NCBI RefSeq assembly: GCF_000417875.1
Contig: NW_006920869.1
Span: 1,357,759-1,421,758 of the forward strand
Reading direction: 5' to 3'
Source: Pseudozyma flocculosa PF-1
Lineage: Eukaryota > Basidiomycota > Ustilaginomycetes > Ustilaginales > Ustilaginaceae
DNA: 64,000 nt
Shown: positions 22,370-33,560 of the stretch, in pieces
Layout of the letters: every line of letters begins with the position of its first letter
Position numbering within the stretch: the first letter of the stretch is position 1
Translations under genes and position numbers: made by a program
The notes under the pieces: generated by a model
The model's input: the letters and a program-made list of their open reading frames with translations, nothing else
The model's database searches: none
What the model was told of the DNA's origin: nothing

Positions 22370-25122
22370 GGTCTTTTCCTGGTCCACCTCTTTTTTGTCA
22401 TGCTTTTTCGACCGACATTCTGGGCCTTGATTGTTGTCTCCTGACGAGGAGCGTGGCTGGCCTGGAAGCCACCCACCGTCATACGTAACTAACGGAACAC
22501 TGTGAGGATCATAGCGGCCTCGCTCATCTGCGCGCCGTGGGCCGAAGACGGCAGGATGCGCCGGCCGTTCGGCCTGACGATGCATAGGCCAGCGGACCGC
22601 AGTGCGCCGGGTGCCTCGCGGTGGCCGCGGGGGTCCGTCGCCCTCGGTGCTTCGGGCCGATGATGCAAAGGACATCCCTGCGGAAGGATAGGCACAGTAG
22701 TTAGTATGCGCGCGTCCATGGGCTGGGCCGCCTGGACGAGACGGAGTCGGAGTTGGGCTTGAACATCGATATCGCCATCACGATACGATACGGTAGGCAA
22801 GAGCGCACGCACTCTATGGACAGACGTCGTCTGACTGTCCGGGAACGGCGAGCAGAGTTGGGCCCTTGACGCCATGGCGCACGAAGAAAGACAAGCTAGG
22901 CAGGTACTGTAGGTAGGTCCTTAGGCACTTGCCGTTTCGGGCTCGAGTGCGGTTCCGCGCGGATCGTGCAAACGCACACAAAAGGGAGCCCATGATATGA
23001 TGGCCGGCAGGCCGGCACGCCGTACGATGCGCAGCTGCCAGACGAGGCGTCGAGATGGGGAGAGGTCAGGGTCCTGGGCCGAATCTGGGATGCTCAGCCA
23101 GCTCGCTCGCGTACGCACGCAACGTCGAGCAAGAGGGAGGCCGAGAGGTGTCTCGCGAGATCTCGACGGGGTCCACATCTCGATGCCAGCGTGGATGAGC
23201 CCGCCCAAGCGTCGAGCAAGCAACCGGCGTTTACTGTAGCTGCCTATCGAGATCGCCCGAGCTGCTGCCACGACACGGTGCAATACGGTAAGCCGGTGCT
23301 GGTCATGTCCAAAAGGGGCGAGTCGGCTGTTTGAGCAGTTTTTAGAAACATGACAGGCGGCATCGGCAGCCGGTGTGGATCGATGCGAAAGCAGAAAACG
23401 AGGAGTTTGCCAGACGGATGCAGCTCGGGCCGCGGCCTCTGTTGGCGCGCTCTGGCGCGGATGGACCGTCAGCGCAGCGGCGAAACGAAACGGCACCGTC
23501 TCCGTCTGCACCCGTTTGCGGCAAACTGCGCGGGCAGGCCTGGCCTTTTGTGTGGAGGCGAGGATGGGCCCCGTGGCTGCCAACCCCTCGTTTTCCCCGC
23601 GCGCTCGCCGTTCCCTGCCTCTGCCCTTTGACGCTCGTCGCCGACGCCACCCTCCCGTGGACGGTCTCTTCTACCTGTATCAGCTTCTTGACTGGGCTGC
23701 ACGTCGCAGAGGGCGAGGTTGGCTGTCGACGCCCCCAAGTCGACGGCCTTGGAGAGCGAGCAGCCGGGTGGGCGCCGATGATGACGGCCTACGCTGCTTG
23801 CCAGGCTGACTCTGCGGGAGCGCCCATTGGGATCCTGGCTGACGAGAGAGAGAGAGAGAGGAGCGAGAGAGATCAACCACCCGACTTTCTTGGCCCTCGA
23901 TCTTCTTCCGACGGCGCAACAGCACCACTACTACGCCGTCGACTGCCCACTTTGCCAAGCGCTTGGCAGAGGCTGTGTCACGACCCGATCCTACCGATCC
24001 GGTTGGGTACGGTGCGGTACTGTACGGTACGTGTCGCGAGCGCACCTTGACGGTAATCACATCCTGAGAAAGAGAGCGCAGCGGCAAACGTGGTCCACAG
24101 AGCGATCGAGCGACGGCGAGGGTGCACGCAACAGAGAGGTTACTACGGTTGGCGGGCGTCGGGCGCAGGTGGCAAGCAGGAAGGGTCGACGGGCGGCCGA
24201 GCAGATGCTCCTGTTCCGGAGCTCCGCTGCCACACCTGCCACCTGGTGCCGTGTGCTCGGCAGGACTGGCAAAGCTGAGAAGAGCTGACCCTACTCCTGC
24301 TTACCCTGCGCAGCGCAGACGCCCGCTCGCCCCCTCTACCTGTCCTTCCAGCTTCCACCCGCGGCCCCCCTCTCCTCGCCATCCGAGCCTTCCTCCTTCT
24401 TCTCGTTGACCATCTACACCCTTCTGCCTCGTCGGACACGCCCCCCTGCGGCACCGCTTCTCTCGTTTCGCTCCGACATCCGTCCCGTTTCCCTCCCGAC
24501 CTCGCACCAGACGACCCCTTGCGAGCTCACACTAGGCCCGGTCCATCCGCACAGCCTAGCAGCCCCTGCTCCGCACTCAAATTGGCGGCCTTGACAACGG
24601 GCCACTCGCCGGCGTCCACCTCCCCCGTCAACGCTCAGTCACTCTGTTCGCCGTCGCACCCTCTCTCGGACGACGATCTTCATCGCCTGCCTTTCGTCTC
24701 GGTCGCATCGTCCGACCTCTGGGACTCTACAACACGACCGTCCTGGCTCTTCGGAGGAACGACTCGCTGTTTCTATCTCTACGGACTAGACACCGGATCG
24801 GCCTCCCTTTGGTCTTGGCTGTTGCTACCACCAGCGCCTCCTCTGCATCTATTTGGCCGATCGCCTAGCCAACCCGCCAACCCGCCAACCCGCCAGCCCG
24901 CCGGCAAGCCATCCTTTCTTGATCGCCGAACCGCTCTCATCATCTTAGCCACGCCGCCGGCCGTCGCCCCGTCCCTCTCCTGCTACTCCTCGCCGACACT
25001 TTCTTAGCACCAGTCGCAGCATCATCCTTTCCTCGTCCGGGTAGCATGCTCAGAGCGCCGTCGACCTTCACCTCCCACCTCTGACGCCCGCCTCTGCCCC
25101 CCTGCCTCTGCCACGCTCGACC
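22370..25122. other. Gene-poor stretch and long leader of the GH79 gene
   Basis: 2.75 kb with no gene I can support. Open frames here (for example 22921-23583 minus and 23373-24050 plus) are Arg/Ser/Pro-rich with no domain signal. A short (GA)n run lies at about 23844-23862 and short GGTAC motifs cluster near 24005-24032. From about 24300 to 25122 the plus strand is strongly C/T-rich, the usual look of a fungal promoter/5' UTR before the GH79 ATG. Confidence 0.45.
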
Positions 25123-27246
25123 ATGCCGTCCCGTTCGGCCGCCTTCGCTGCCGCCGGCATGGCCGTGCTGGCCGCTTACGCCTCGTCCGCCGTCGCACAG
25201 ACCGTGACGCTGAACCCGGCGCTGAGCAGCTCGCAGGCCGCCTCACTCTCTCCCGTCATCAGCCCATCGTACGCAGGCCTGGGCATCGAGCCGTCGAACC
25301 TGCTCGCCTTCACCGGCACCACCTCAGTCAACCAGCTCACCTTCCAGCTGCTCAGCAACCTCGCCAACTACACGGGCGTGCCGCCGCACCTGCGCGTTGG
25401 AGGCAACTCGGGCGACAACATGCTCTACTCGGCCTCGGAGACTTCGTACTTCCTCCAGCCCAACCCGAGCTCGTCGGGCGCCGGCAACAGCGCCAAGACC
25501 GACGGCTTCCTCTTTGGACCCAACTACTTCCGCGCGCTCGACCGCCTGCCCAAGGGCACCCCCGTCACCTACGGCCTCAATCTGGCCTACACCGGCTCCG
25601 ACTATGCCGACCGCATCGTGGCGCAGGCGCAGGCGGCGTTCGACAACCTCGACAACGTCACCCTCGTCGGCCTCGAGATCGGCAACGAGCCGGACCTCTA
25701 TACGTCGGCGGGCTACCGGCCCTCGAGCTACACTGTCCAGCAGTTTGGCCAAGAGTGGGGCGACCGCGCCAGGATTCTCTACAACCGCGTGCTGGCGCCG
25801 CGCAACCTGCCCACCAACTTCTTTGAGCCGGCTACGACGGCGACGACGGCGACCAAGAACGGCCAGCCCTTCCGCATCTCGAACCTCGTCAACACGGGCG
25901 TCGCGGCCGACAACGGCGTCTATGTCGCCGGCTGGAACCAGCACGACTACTTCTACTACGTCGGGGTCAGCTCCTTTGAGCTCACCACCGACTACCTGCT
26001 CGACCTCTCGCACACCGTCAGCCAATTCAACGAGTGGACCAACCAGGCCGGGCAGGCGCTCGTCACGGGCAAGCCCTACTACCTGCGCGAGATGGGCAGC
26101 GTCGGTCCCGAGGGCATCAAGGGCATCAGCGACACGTTTGCCAACACGCTGTGGACGTTCAACTTCTTCTTCTTTGCCGCCACGCAGCAGATTTCGTCGG
26201 TGCAGATGCACGCCACCGACGCCTCGTACGGCTCGCCGTGGCAGCCGCGCACCATCAACGGCGTCTCGCCGCGCGTCCGCTCCTCGTACTACGCCTGGGC
26301 CGCCTTTGACCAGGTGGTTGGCGCATCGTGCAACACTCGCGTCGCACCCATCTCGATTGGCGGTACGCCGTCCAGCTACAACAACCGGCTCGGCGCCTAC
26401 GCCTCGTACCGCGGCGGCACCCTCACCTCGCTCGTCATGATCAACACCCAGACGCTCTACACGGGCGCGACGGCGGGTACGATGACGTTCTCCTTCAAGC
26501 TGCCGAGCCTGGCGGGCCAGACCGTGTACCTGTCGACGCTCAACGCCACGGGCTCGGATGCCACCACCAACACGACGTGGAACGGCATCAGCTACGAGGT
26601 CAGCGGCAACGGGCAGCCCACGGTCGTCGATGGCTCGACGGTGGTGGTGACCATCGCCGGCGACGGCTCGCTCTCGGTGCCCGTGCGCGACAGCTCGGCC
26701 GTGGTGGCCAACATCGGCTTCAAGCTGGGCAACGAGCGGGTCAATGCGACGTCCTGCAACGTGCTGGCCGCCACGGCGCCCGAGGGGGGCGAGAACACGG
26801 CCAGCGGCACCACGGCGGCCGCGCCGGCGCCGACGTTCAAGTCGACGTCGGGCTTCCAGAACACGGGCGGCGGCCTCAGCACGGGCGCCATTGCGGGCAT
26901 CGCTGCGGGAGGTGGCGCGGCGGTCCTCATCTTCCTGGCGCTCGTCATCTTCTTCTGCGTGCGCATGTGCCGCAAGAAGCGGGACCGCAAGAGCCGGTAC
27001 TACACGACGCCGCCCTCGATGGCACCGCCGCCTCCGCCCCCGCCGATGGCGCCCTTCAACAGCCGGCCGGACCGCAGCCGCAGCCACGAGTACGCCCCGG
27101 TGCGCGGCGGCACCCCGCAGTCGTCGGGGTACAGCAGCCCGTACATGGGCTCGGGCGGCCTGCCTCCGCCGCGCTTTTCGGCGGGCTACCCGCCCATGAC
27201 TGAAACCTCGAGCCGCAGCTCGTCGCGCAAGGGCCGGCCGTACTGA
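25123..27246 (+). CDS. Secreted, membrane-anchored GH79-type glycoside hydrolase
   Basis: Extracellular beta-glucuronidase/heparanase-type (GH79) enzyme probably acting on cell-wall or host glucuronoside polymers. Single exon, 707 residues. Signal peptide at residues 1-25 (ends SSAVAQ). (beta/alpha)8 catalytic domain with acid/base E189 in GLEIGNEPD and likely nucleophile E323 in YYLREMGSVG; PPHLRVGGNSGDNMLY near residue 90 is typical of fungal GH79. A beta-sandwich C-domain follows (about 400-550). A Ser/Thr/Gly-rich stalk leads to one TM helix (about 590-615, AAVLIFLALVIFFCV) and a basic cytosolic tail with CRKKRDRK and a Pro-rich region. The TM anchor means the enzyme is probably displayed at the plasma membrane or wall rather than freely secreted. 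Family assignment is by motif; the substrate is not established. Confidence 0.85.
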   Translation: MPSRSAAFAAAGMAVLAAYASSAVAQTVTLNPALSSSQAASLSPVISPSYAGLGIEPSNLLAFTGTTSVNQLTFQLLSNLANYTGVPPHLRVGGNSGDNMLYSASETSYFLQPNPSSSGAGNSAKTDGFLFGPNYFRALDRLPKGTPVTYGLNLAYTGSDYADRIVAQAQAAFDNLDNVTLVGLEIGNEPDLYTSAGYRPSSYTVQQFGQEWGDRARILYNRVLAPRNLPTNFFEPATTATTATKNGQPFRISNLVNTGVAADNGVYVAGWNQHDYFYYVGVSSFELTTDYLLDLSHTVSQFNEWTNQAGQALVTGKPYYLREMGSVGPEGIKGISDTFANTLWTFNFFFFAATQQISSVQMHATDASYGSPWQPRTINGVSPRVRSSYYAWAAFDQVVGASCNTRVAPISIGGTPSSYNNRLGAYASYRGGTLTSLVMINTQTLYTGATAGTMTFSFKLPSLAGQTVYLSTLNATGSDATTNTTWNGISYEVSGNGQPTVVDGSTVVVTIAGDGSLSVPVRDSSAVVANIGFKLGNERVNATSCNVLAATAPEGGENTASGTTAAAPAPTFKSTSGFQNTGGGLSTGAIAGIAAGGGAAVLIFLALVIFFCVRMCRKKRDRKSRYYTTPPSMAPPPPPPPMAPFNSRPDRSRSHEYAPVRGGTPQSSGYSSPYMGSGGLPPPRFSAGYPPMTETSSRSSSRKGRPY

Positions 27247-28663
27247 TGCTGCGGTGCCACATCCAGCGACACGCCGGCACTCCACCAAGGACATTTTCTC
27301 TCTCTCTCCTCTTTCCTCGTCTTCCCCGGCCGCTCTCCATCTCGCCCGCCCAACATTTTGATCCGCACCGCCTCACTTCATCGTCGATCCTAGCTTTTGG
27401 CCGCGCTGCGTCGCTGGCGTGGCCGACGGCCGGAGGCTAGGACGCAAATCACTTTAGCAATCGCCCGCCATAGACACGTCGTCTGCCGCCATCAAAGGAT
27501 CTGCACGACTCTCGCTCGCCGTTTCTGTGCCCTCAAGGGCCTCAAGACATCCGTCCGGACAATCCTGCGCCAACCGCCAGCCCCTCGTTCCCTGGCGTCG
27601 CGCCCCGCATTTGCATCAACACAGGGTCGTCGCCTCTGCACCGGTCCCACCCGTCACTCCGCAGCTCGTTTTTCCTCCTGCCCGCTTCCTCGTTTGTTTG
27701 ATCTTTGGGCATCCGTCTCGACGAACCGTCGTCTTCTTTGCGTTTGACTTCGCTGCACATTCTTTCCCGCCATCTGCGTCTGGCCTAGCGACGCTGCTCG
27801 CCTTTCTCTCCCCTGTCTCTGGTTGTCTCCTTCTTGTCTTTCCATGTCGCTGCTTGCACTTCTGTATTCGTACACACCTTTGTCTGCGTCGAGCGCGTAC
27901 CGGCCCGGCCAAGACGCCCGGAACTCGTCTTTGTTTGCGCTGTCGACATGCTGTACATGCTGTCCATCGTTGGCGGTGGCGGGTGTGGCCGTGGGTGAGA
28001 CGGCGGCGACGACGGCGGCAACGATGGCTGCCATTATTTATTTTTGGTTTCCGTGGCCTGCCTCCACTCGTTTAAAGGCATGTGGCAGGACGGGGCCACG
28101 GGGCGGAGATGCGGGCCGCCGCTGCAACCTGCCTGCCAAAGTCCGGCGGACCTCTGAGTGGGCGCGGCGCGGCTGTGGGCAGGCTGGCGCAGCCAAGTGA
28201 CGAGCTGCCTGCCTGCCTGCGCCCCGCTGCCCAAGCTGGACGGGCAGGTAGTTAGGCTGGCCCGCGCTCGGGGGGCCCTGCCTCCTGCAGCAGCCAACGT
28301 CAAGCCAAGCAGGCGACCCCGGCCGGCGTGGCTGTCGACCCTCTCACAACCACCCTCGGTCGGCCCCTCCGTTGCCTCGCCCTCCTCACACCGCCCTCCG
28401 ACCTCGTCTTCTTCCCACCCTCTCTCACCCTTCATCGGACACCGCTCCGTGCGCACTCGTCTCTGCGCGCCATTGCCCGCCACCGCTCGCCACCGCCCGC
28501 CACTTCGATACCCACCCCCACGGCTTCCCTCGCTTCCTCTAACCCCGCCCACTCTCGATCGCGCCGCCCGCACCTTCCCATAACATCAGAGCCTCATCGA
28601 TACAGCCGGGCCCATCCTCCTCGCCGTGCCTCGCCTCGCCACTGCTACCCGCCACACGCCACC
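27247..28663. other. Intergenic region between two glycosidase genes
   Basis: 1.4 kb containing the GH79 3' UTR and the promoter/leader of the GH5 gene. An AT-rich patch (TATTTATTTTT) lies at 28035-28045. The strand before the GH5 start is C-rich. Open frames here lack any domain signal. Confidence 0.4.
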
Positions 28664-31138
28664 ATGGGCGCGCAAGACTGGTCCACGTCGCCTGTCACGG
28701 GCGAAAAGGTGGGCCCATCCTACATCCACGCATCCGACTTCCACTTCCGCGACACCCACGGCCGCGCCGTCCTCTTTCGCGGCATCAACCTCTCCGGCTC
28801 CAGCAAGGCTCCCCTCGGACAGCCCTCGCAGCGCGTCGACGGCTTCTGGGACGATGTCGAGGCCGGCGGCTCCAGCTTCGTCGGCCAGCCCCTCAACCTC
28901 GACGACGGGTCCGCCGATGTCCACCTCTCCCGCCTCCGCGCCTGGGGCTTCAACTGCATCCGATACGTCTTCACCTGGGAGGCCCTCGAGCACAGCGGGC
29001 CGCGCAAGTACGACTACGCATACATCGACTACACCGTCGACGTCCTGCGCAAGATTAAGAGCTACGGCTTCAAGGTCTTCATGGACCCGCACCAGGACCT
29101 CTTTTCCCGATTCACTGGCGGTTCCGGCGCTCCCTACTGGGTGCTCATCGCCTGCGGCATCAACCCGCGCAACCTCTCGGCAACCCAGGCCGCCTTCCTG
29201 CAGTGCGAGTGGCCTACCGCAGAGGACCCCAAGCCGATCGAGTACCCCGACATGCTCTGGGCCACAAACTACACCCGGCTCGGCGCCGCCACGCTCTCGG
29301 CCCTCTTCTTTGGCGGGCGCCAGTTTGCGCCCCTCTGCGTCATCGACGGCCAAAACATCCAGGACTGGCTCCAGGACCACTACCTCTCGGCCGTCGAGGA
29401 GCTCGCCAAGCGCATCGTGGCCGCCGGCGACCTGGTCGACGAGTGCGTCATCGGGTGGGACAGCATCAACGAGCCCAACCAGACCTACATCAGCCTCGAG
29501 GATCTCTCAAAGATCCCAAAGCACTGGATGCTGCGCAAGGGCCCCGTCCCCTCGCCCATTCAGAGCCTCCGCCTGGGCTCGGGTCAGCCGCAGACGGTCG
29601 AGAACTACGTCTTTGGCAGCCTCGGCCCCAAGCGCGCCGGCTCGGTCAGCATCGACCCAAAGGGCAAGACCATCTGGCTGACGCGGGAGCAGGACGACGT
29701 CCAGGGCGGCGCAAAGTGGGGCTGGCAGCGCTCCGAGTCGTGGCCGCTCGGCCAATGCCTGTGGGCGGCCCACGGCGTCTGGGACGTCGCGACGGGCGAG
29801 CTGCTGCGGCCCGACTACTTCCACCTTTACCAGAGCGACGCCGGGTCGATGCCGGCCGACTTTGTCGACGACTACTGGCTGCCGCACTGGCGCGCCTACG
29901 CCGGCCGGCTGCGCAAGATCCACCGCGAGGCCATCATGTTTATGCAGCCGCCCGTGTTTGAGCCGCCGCCGAGGTCGCTGACCGAAGACGACCTGCGGCG
30001 GCGGACGTGCGTGTCGTGCCACTTTTACGACGGCCTGACGCTCATCACCAAGCACTGGAACTGGTTCAACGCCGACGCCGTGGGCCTGCTGCGCGGCAAG
30101 TATGCCTCGGTGTTGCTGGCGGTGCGCGTGGGCAACCGGGCCATCCGCGACGTGATGCGCAAGCAGCTGGGCTACCTGCGCGCCGACACCGTCGACGGCA
30201 TCGGCGCCTACCCGACCCTCATCGGCGAGATTGGCATCCCCTACGACCTCGACGGCAAGAAGACGTACTTTGGCGACGCAAAGGGCCGCGGCGTCGGCGA
30301 CTACTCTGCCCAGACGCTCGCGCTCGACGCCTCGCTCAACGCGTGCGACGGCGACAACGTGCTCAACTACACGGCGTGGACCTACTGCCCGGACAACGTG
30401 CACAAGTGGGGCGACGGCTGGAACGGCGAGGACCTCAGCCTGTGGAGCCTCGACGACGTGCAGGAGGGCGCGACGCCGCCGCTGCTCAGCCTGTCGGCCA
30501 AGGGCCACGGGCGGACCAACTCGACGGACAAGGCGTCGTACGCGTCGCTGTCGTCGTCGCAGGTCTCGACGAGGTCGCCCATGAAGCTGTCCGACGGCCT
30601 CGACCCCTCGTCGTCTTCGGCGGCGGCGGCACTCGACATTGGCGCCCTCTCCAACGGCTCGCGGTCGATTGCGGCCTTTTGCCGTCCCTACCCGTTCGCG
30701 ACGTGCGGCACGCCGGTCAACATCAACTTTGACATCAAGACGTCGGAATTCACCTACGTTATTGAGACGACGCGGCAGCATGTCGGACGCGGTGGCGGTG
30801 GCGGTGGGAACGACGACGATGACGACGAGGATGGAGGAGACGAGGAGGGGATGGCGACCGAGATCTACGTGCCGTACATGCACTATGCCGAGGCGAGGCC
30901 GGACACGCACCACGATGCGGGCGCGGCGCGGGCGCAGAACACGCTCTCGATTGACGTGGCCGTGTCTGCGGGGCGGTGGAAGACGAGGGGCCAGGTCCTG
31001 TTCTGGTACCTCTCTGCCGGCGACGTAAAGGAGGGCGACAAGCCGACGCGGCACCACATCAAGATCCGCCGCAGGACGGGCGCGTTTGAGGCGAACCGCC
31101 AGGTCGAGGCACGCAGTGGCTTCTGCACCATCCTCTGA
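28664..31138 (+). CDS. GH5 family beta-glucosidase, steryl-glucoside/glucosylceramide type (subfamily 12-like)
   Basis: Cytosolic glycosidase resembling fungal EGCrP1/EGCrP2 (Sgl1) and yeast Egh1, which hydrolyse glucosylceramide or ergosteryl-glucoside. Single exon, 824 residues from an ATG in ideal context (GCCACCATGG); the frame is open further upstream, but that part is Arg/Pro/Ser-rich leader. No signal peptide. The TIM barrel starts with FRGINLSGSSK and has RLRAWGFNCIRYVFTWEALE, DPHQDLFSRFTGGSGAPYW, the acid/base E270 in DSINEPNQTY and the nucleophile E522 in LIGEIGIPYD. The subfamily inserts and C-terminal beta-domain (about 630-824) are present, including an acidic Asp/Glu-rich loop near 710. 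Length matches this subfamily rather than cellulases. Substrate choice between sterol glucoside and glucosylceramide cannot be made from sequence. Confidence 0.88.
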   Translation: MGAQDWSTSPVTGEKVGPSYIHASDFHFRDTHGRAVLFRGINLSGSSKAPLGQPSQRVDGFWDDVEAGGSSFVGQPLNLDDGSADVHLSRLRAWGFNCIRYVFTWEALEHSGPRKYDYAYIDYTVDVLRKIKSYGFKVFMDPHQDLFSRFTGGSGAPYWVLIACGINPRNLSATQAAFLQCEWPTAEDPKPIEYPDMLWATNYTRLGAATLSALFFGGRQFAPLCVIDGQNIQDWLQDHYLSAVEELAKRIVAAGDLVDECVIGWDSINEPNQTYISLEDLSKIPKHWMLRKGPVPSPIQSLRLGSGQPQTVENYVFGSLGPKRAGSVSIDPKGKTIWLTREQDDVQGGAKWGWQRSESWPLGQCLWAAHGVWDVATGELLRPDYFHLYQSDAGSMPADFVDDYWLPHWRAYAGRLRKIHREAIMFMQPPVFEPPPRSLTEDDLRRRTCVSCHFYDGLTLITKHWNWFNADAVGLLRGKYASVLLAVRVGNRAIRDVMRKQLGYLRADTVDGIGAYPTLIGEIGIPYDLDGKKTYFGDAKGRGVGDYSAQTLALDASLNACDGDNVLNYTAWTYCPDNVHKWGDGWNGEDLSLWSLDDVQEGATPPLLSLSAKGHGRTNSTDKASYASLSSSQVSTRSPMKLSDGLDPSSSSAAAALDIGALSNGSRSIAAFCRPYPFATCGTPVNINFDIKTSEFTYVIETTRQHVGRGGGGGGNDDDDDEDGGDEEGMATEIYVPYMHYAEARPDTHHDAGAARAQNTLSIDVAVSAGRWKTRGQVLFWYLSAGDVKEGDKPTRHHIKIRRRTGAFEANRQVEARSGFCTIL

Positions 31139-32140
31139 TCTCCCCTCCCCTCCCCTTTCCTCCCCGCGCTCCGCTCGTTCGTTCGTTCGGTCGACCTTCT
31201 CGCATCGTCTTTGGTGCTGCGTACCTCCCGTCGTCGTCGTCGTGGCTGCCGTCGTCCCAAGTAGATTCGTAGACATTCAGACTTGATCCCTCCCGGTTCC
31301 CCCACTTCCCCCCGCTTCGTCATTCAACGCGCCAACCTGTTCATACATGCATGCACGCACGTCCAACCAACGCATCTGACACCTCGATCCCGCGGCGTCT
31401 TTCACGCTCCGCCCCCACCCCTCCCCCCAACGTCTTCCCCTCCCTTGTGCGCACGTCGACCCCACACCCGCTGCAACACGCACAGACGGGAACGTCACGG
31501 AGCGGCGTGAGCCCCACGATGGCAAAGGAAGCGCCCCCACAAGGCCAACCCAGACCAGGCCAAGGAAAAGAATTGGGGATGGATTCCGACGACAAGGCCA
31601 GGACTCGAGAAAGCGACAAGCAACGAGCAACAAGAGCAACGACGACGGCGCAAAAGGAAACACACGAGCTGGGCGGGCTAGCCGCACCGAGCTTTGGGCG
31701 CGGAATGATGAAGACGAAAGAAAGAGGGGGACGGACGACAGAACGAGCAGAACAAGACGGAACGACGACGACGACGAAGGGGGGGCAGCACATGTGAGGC
31801 GTTGCGGGAGGAGAGGAAGGCCCGTTACAGCGGCTTATATGGCGGCGATGGCCAAATGATCCAAGGCCGCCAGAGAAAGTGTGGGACATGAGGGGGGAAG
31901 GGCAGGGAGGACGGAGAAACCGGCTCCGTCCAGCCGCGCTTCGGACCTGGCTTTCACCCGGCTCGACATCTTGCGACTTTGCGGCGGCAAATAGGGGTAG
32001 GGAAGTGGGGGCAACTTCGCTCTGGCAACCCCTGCCCGCCGACGCATCGACACCGATCGCGGCTACGGGGACCCAGTCCGCGCACCGCGGCAGCATCGAG
32101 CGACGGACGAGGCGCGAGCAGGGGCAAGGACCCGACCAGT
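31139..32140. other. Convergent 3' intergenic region
   Basis: 1.0 kb between the stop codons of the convergent GH5 and double-psi beta-barrel genes. It contains C/T-rich stretches on the plus side and (GAC/ACG)n-like runs near 31765-31785. No supportable gene; frames here are extensions of the neighbours. Confidence 0.4.
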
Positions 32141-33130
32141 CTAGGCGGCCTGGTTCTGGACAATGTTGCTGAGACCGTTGAAGAGCTCGTCGAACTTGTC
32201 CAGGTTGCCAGTGGGGACGGCGGTGGCGGCGACGCGCGCGGCCGAAGCGCTGGCGCGAGCCTCGGACTTGCTGGCGGCGGCGGCGCTCGACGAGGCGCGA
32301 GCGGCAGCCTTGGTGGCCGAGGCGCGGGCGGCCGACGAGGCGGAAGCCGCAGAGGCGCTCGCAGCGGCAGCGGAAGACTTGGACGCCTGCACCGAGGCGC
32401 GCGAGGCCGACTTCGAGGCGGACGCGGCGGCGCGCGACGAGGCAGCTTCGGCCTCCTTTTCGGCGGCGGCCTGGTCGGCGGCCGCCTTGGCCTCCTTGGC
32501 CTTCTGGGCCTCCTCCTCCTGCTGCTTCTGCTGCGCCGCGGCCTCCTCCTCCTTCTTCTTCTGCTGCTGCTTGGCCCACCAGTCGTTGTTGTCGTCGTTG
32601 TTGTTGTTGTTGTCCTTGTTCTTCTTCTTTCCGGTGACGGCGCTGACGACGTTGTCGACGACGTTTCCTCCTCCTCCGCCGCCCTCGGTCCAGGTGATGG
32701 AAAACTTGCCAACGCCGAGCGGGTTGAAGAACTGGAAGAGCGACTTGCTCATGTCGAGGGAGCCGAAGCCGCAGTTTCCGCCGCCTGTGGGGCAGGCGTC
32801 GGCGACGCGGGCCTGGGTCGACTTGCCGTTGGCCGAGATGGTGATCGTCTTTCCGCACCAGCTCGACTTCTGGTTGAGGCTGCCGTACTGGGGCTGGTTG
32901 ATGGCGACGACAAAGTCGGACTCCTTGAGCATCTGACCGCACGCGCCGGCGTTGCCGGTCTCGACGTCGTACCAGGTGGCGTCGCCGTTGTAGGCGCGCT
33001 TGACGAGGTGCTGCATCTCGCGCTTCTGGTGGTGCCTTCGCAGGTTCGACGGGCTGGCATCGTCGTGGGAGCCGCTGGCGACGCCGACGGCCATTGCGGC
33101 GGCCAGGAGGGTGGTGAGCGCGACCTTCAT
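32141..33130 (-). CDS. Secreted double-psi beta-barrel (RlpA/expansin-like) protein with Ala/Ser/Lys-rich tail
   Basis: Single exon, 329 residues. Signal peptide at 1-20 (MKVALTTLLA...GVASG), then a short propeptide with two Kex2-type KR sites (36-37 and 44-45) just before the mature domain. Residues 46-155 form a double-psi beta-barrel: TWYDVETGNAGACGQ, SWCGKTITI, RVADACPTGGGNCGFGSLDM and FQFFNPLGVG, with Asp of the expansin-type HFD-like region replaced by the RlpA-like DACP. This domain occurs in expansins, barwins and ceratoplatanins, usually binding rather than cleaving polysaccharide. A Gly/Asn/Asp linker leads to a long KQQ/KEEE and then Ala-Ser-Lys-Arg-rich tail (about 190-300), likely helical or coiled. 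Start chosen at the signal peptide; the frame upstream is leader. Confidence 0.85.
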   Translation of the reverse strand: MKVALTTLLAAAMAVGVASGSHDDASPSNLRRHHQKREMQHLVKRAYNGDATWYDVETGNAGACGQMLKESDFVVAINQPQYGSLNQKSSWCGKTITISANGKSTQARVADACPTGGGNCGFGSLDMSKSLFQFFNPLGVGKFSITWTEGGGGGGNVVDNVVSAVTGKKKNKDNNNNNDDNNDWWAKQQQKKKEEEAAAQQKQQEEEAQKAKEAKAAADQAAAEKEAEAASSRAAASASKSASRASVQASKSSAAAASASAASASSAARASATKAAARASSSAAAASKSEARASASAARVAATAVPTGNLDKFDELFNGLSNIVQNQAA

Positions 33131-33560
33131 CGTAGGCAATAAAGACGGCGGCGGGGGCGAAGGCGGGCGCGACGTGGGTGTCGGTCTATTGTCGTTGAAA
33201 GAAGCGCGAGACGGAACCAGTCGGTCGAAGCGCGCGCAGTCGATGCTTATGGGCGAGCGAGCACAGCAAGGTAGAGAGAGAGAGAGAGGGACGGCGAGCC
33301 GGCGACAAGGAGCGTAGGTGCGTCGAAAGAGAGTGTCGTGGAAAGAGCAGGGCGAGCAAGGAACGAGCTGTGCGGGTATCGCCGGAAAGGAGGGGAGAGG
33401 GCGCGACGGGTAGTGGAGAGCGAATGAAGGTGACGAGGGACGAGGGGGATGGACGGAGAGGAGGGAGGTGTAGCACGATGGAAGAAAGAGGCAGGGGAGG
33501 GGAGACAGGGGAGGGATGGAACAAGCAGGATCCACACAACAGGCAAGAGGGGGCAGCAGG

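Noticed and set aside
25324..27294. 656-codon minus-strand frame opposite the GH79 gene
   Set aside because: Antisense shadow, Arg/Ala/Val-rich, no domain.
29507..31276. 589-codon minus-strand frame opposite the GH5 gene
   Set aside because: Antisense shadow of the enzyme.
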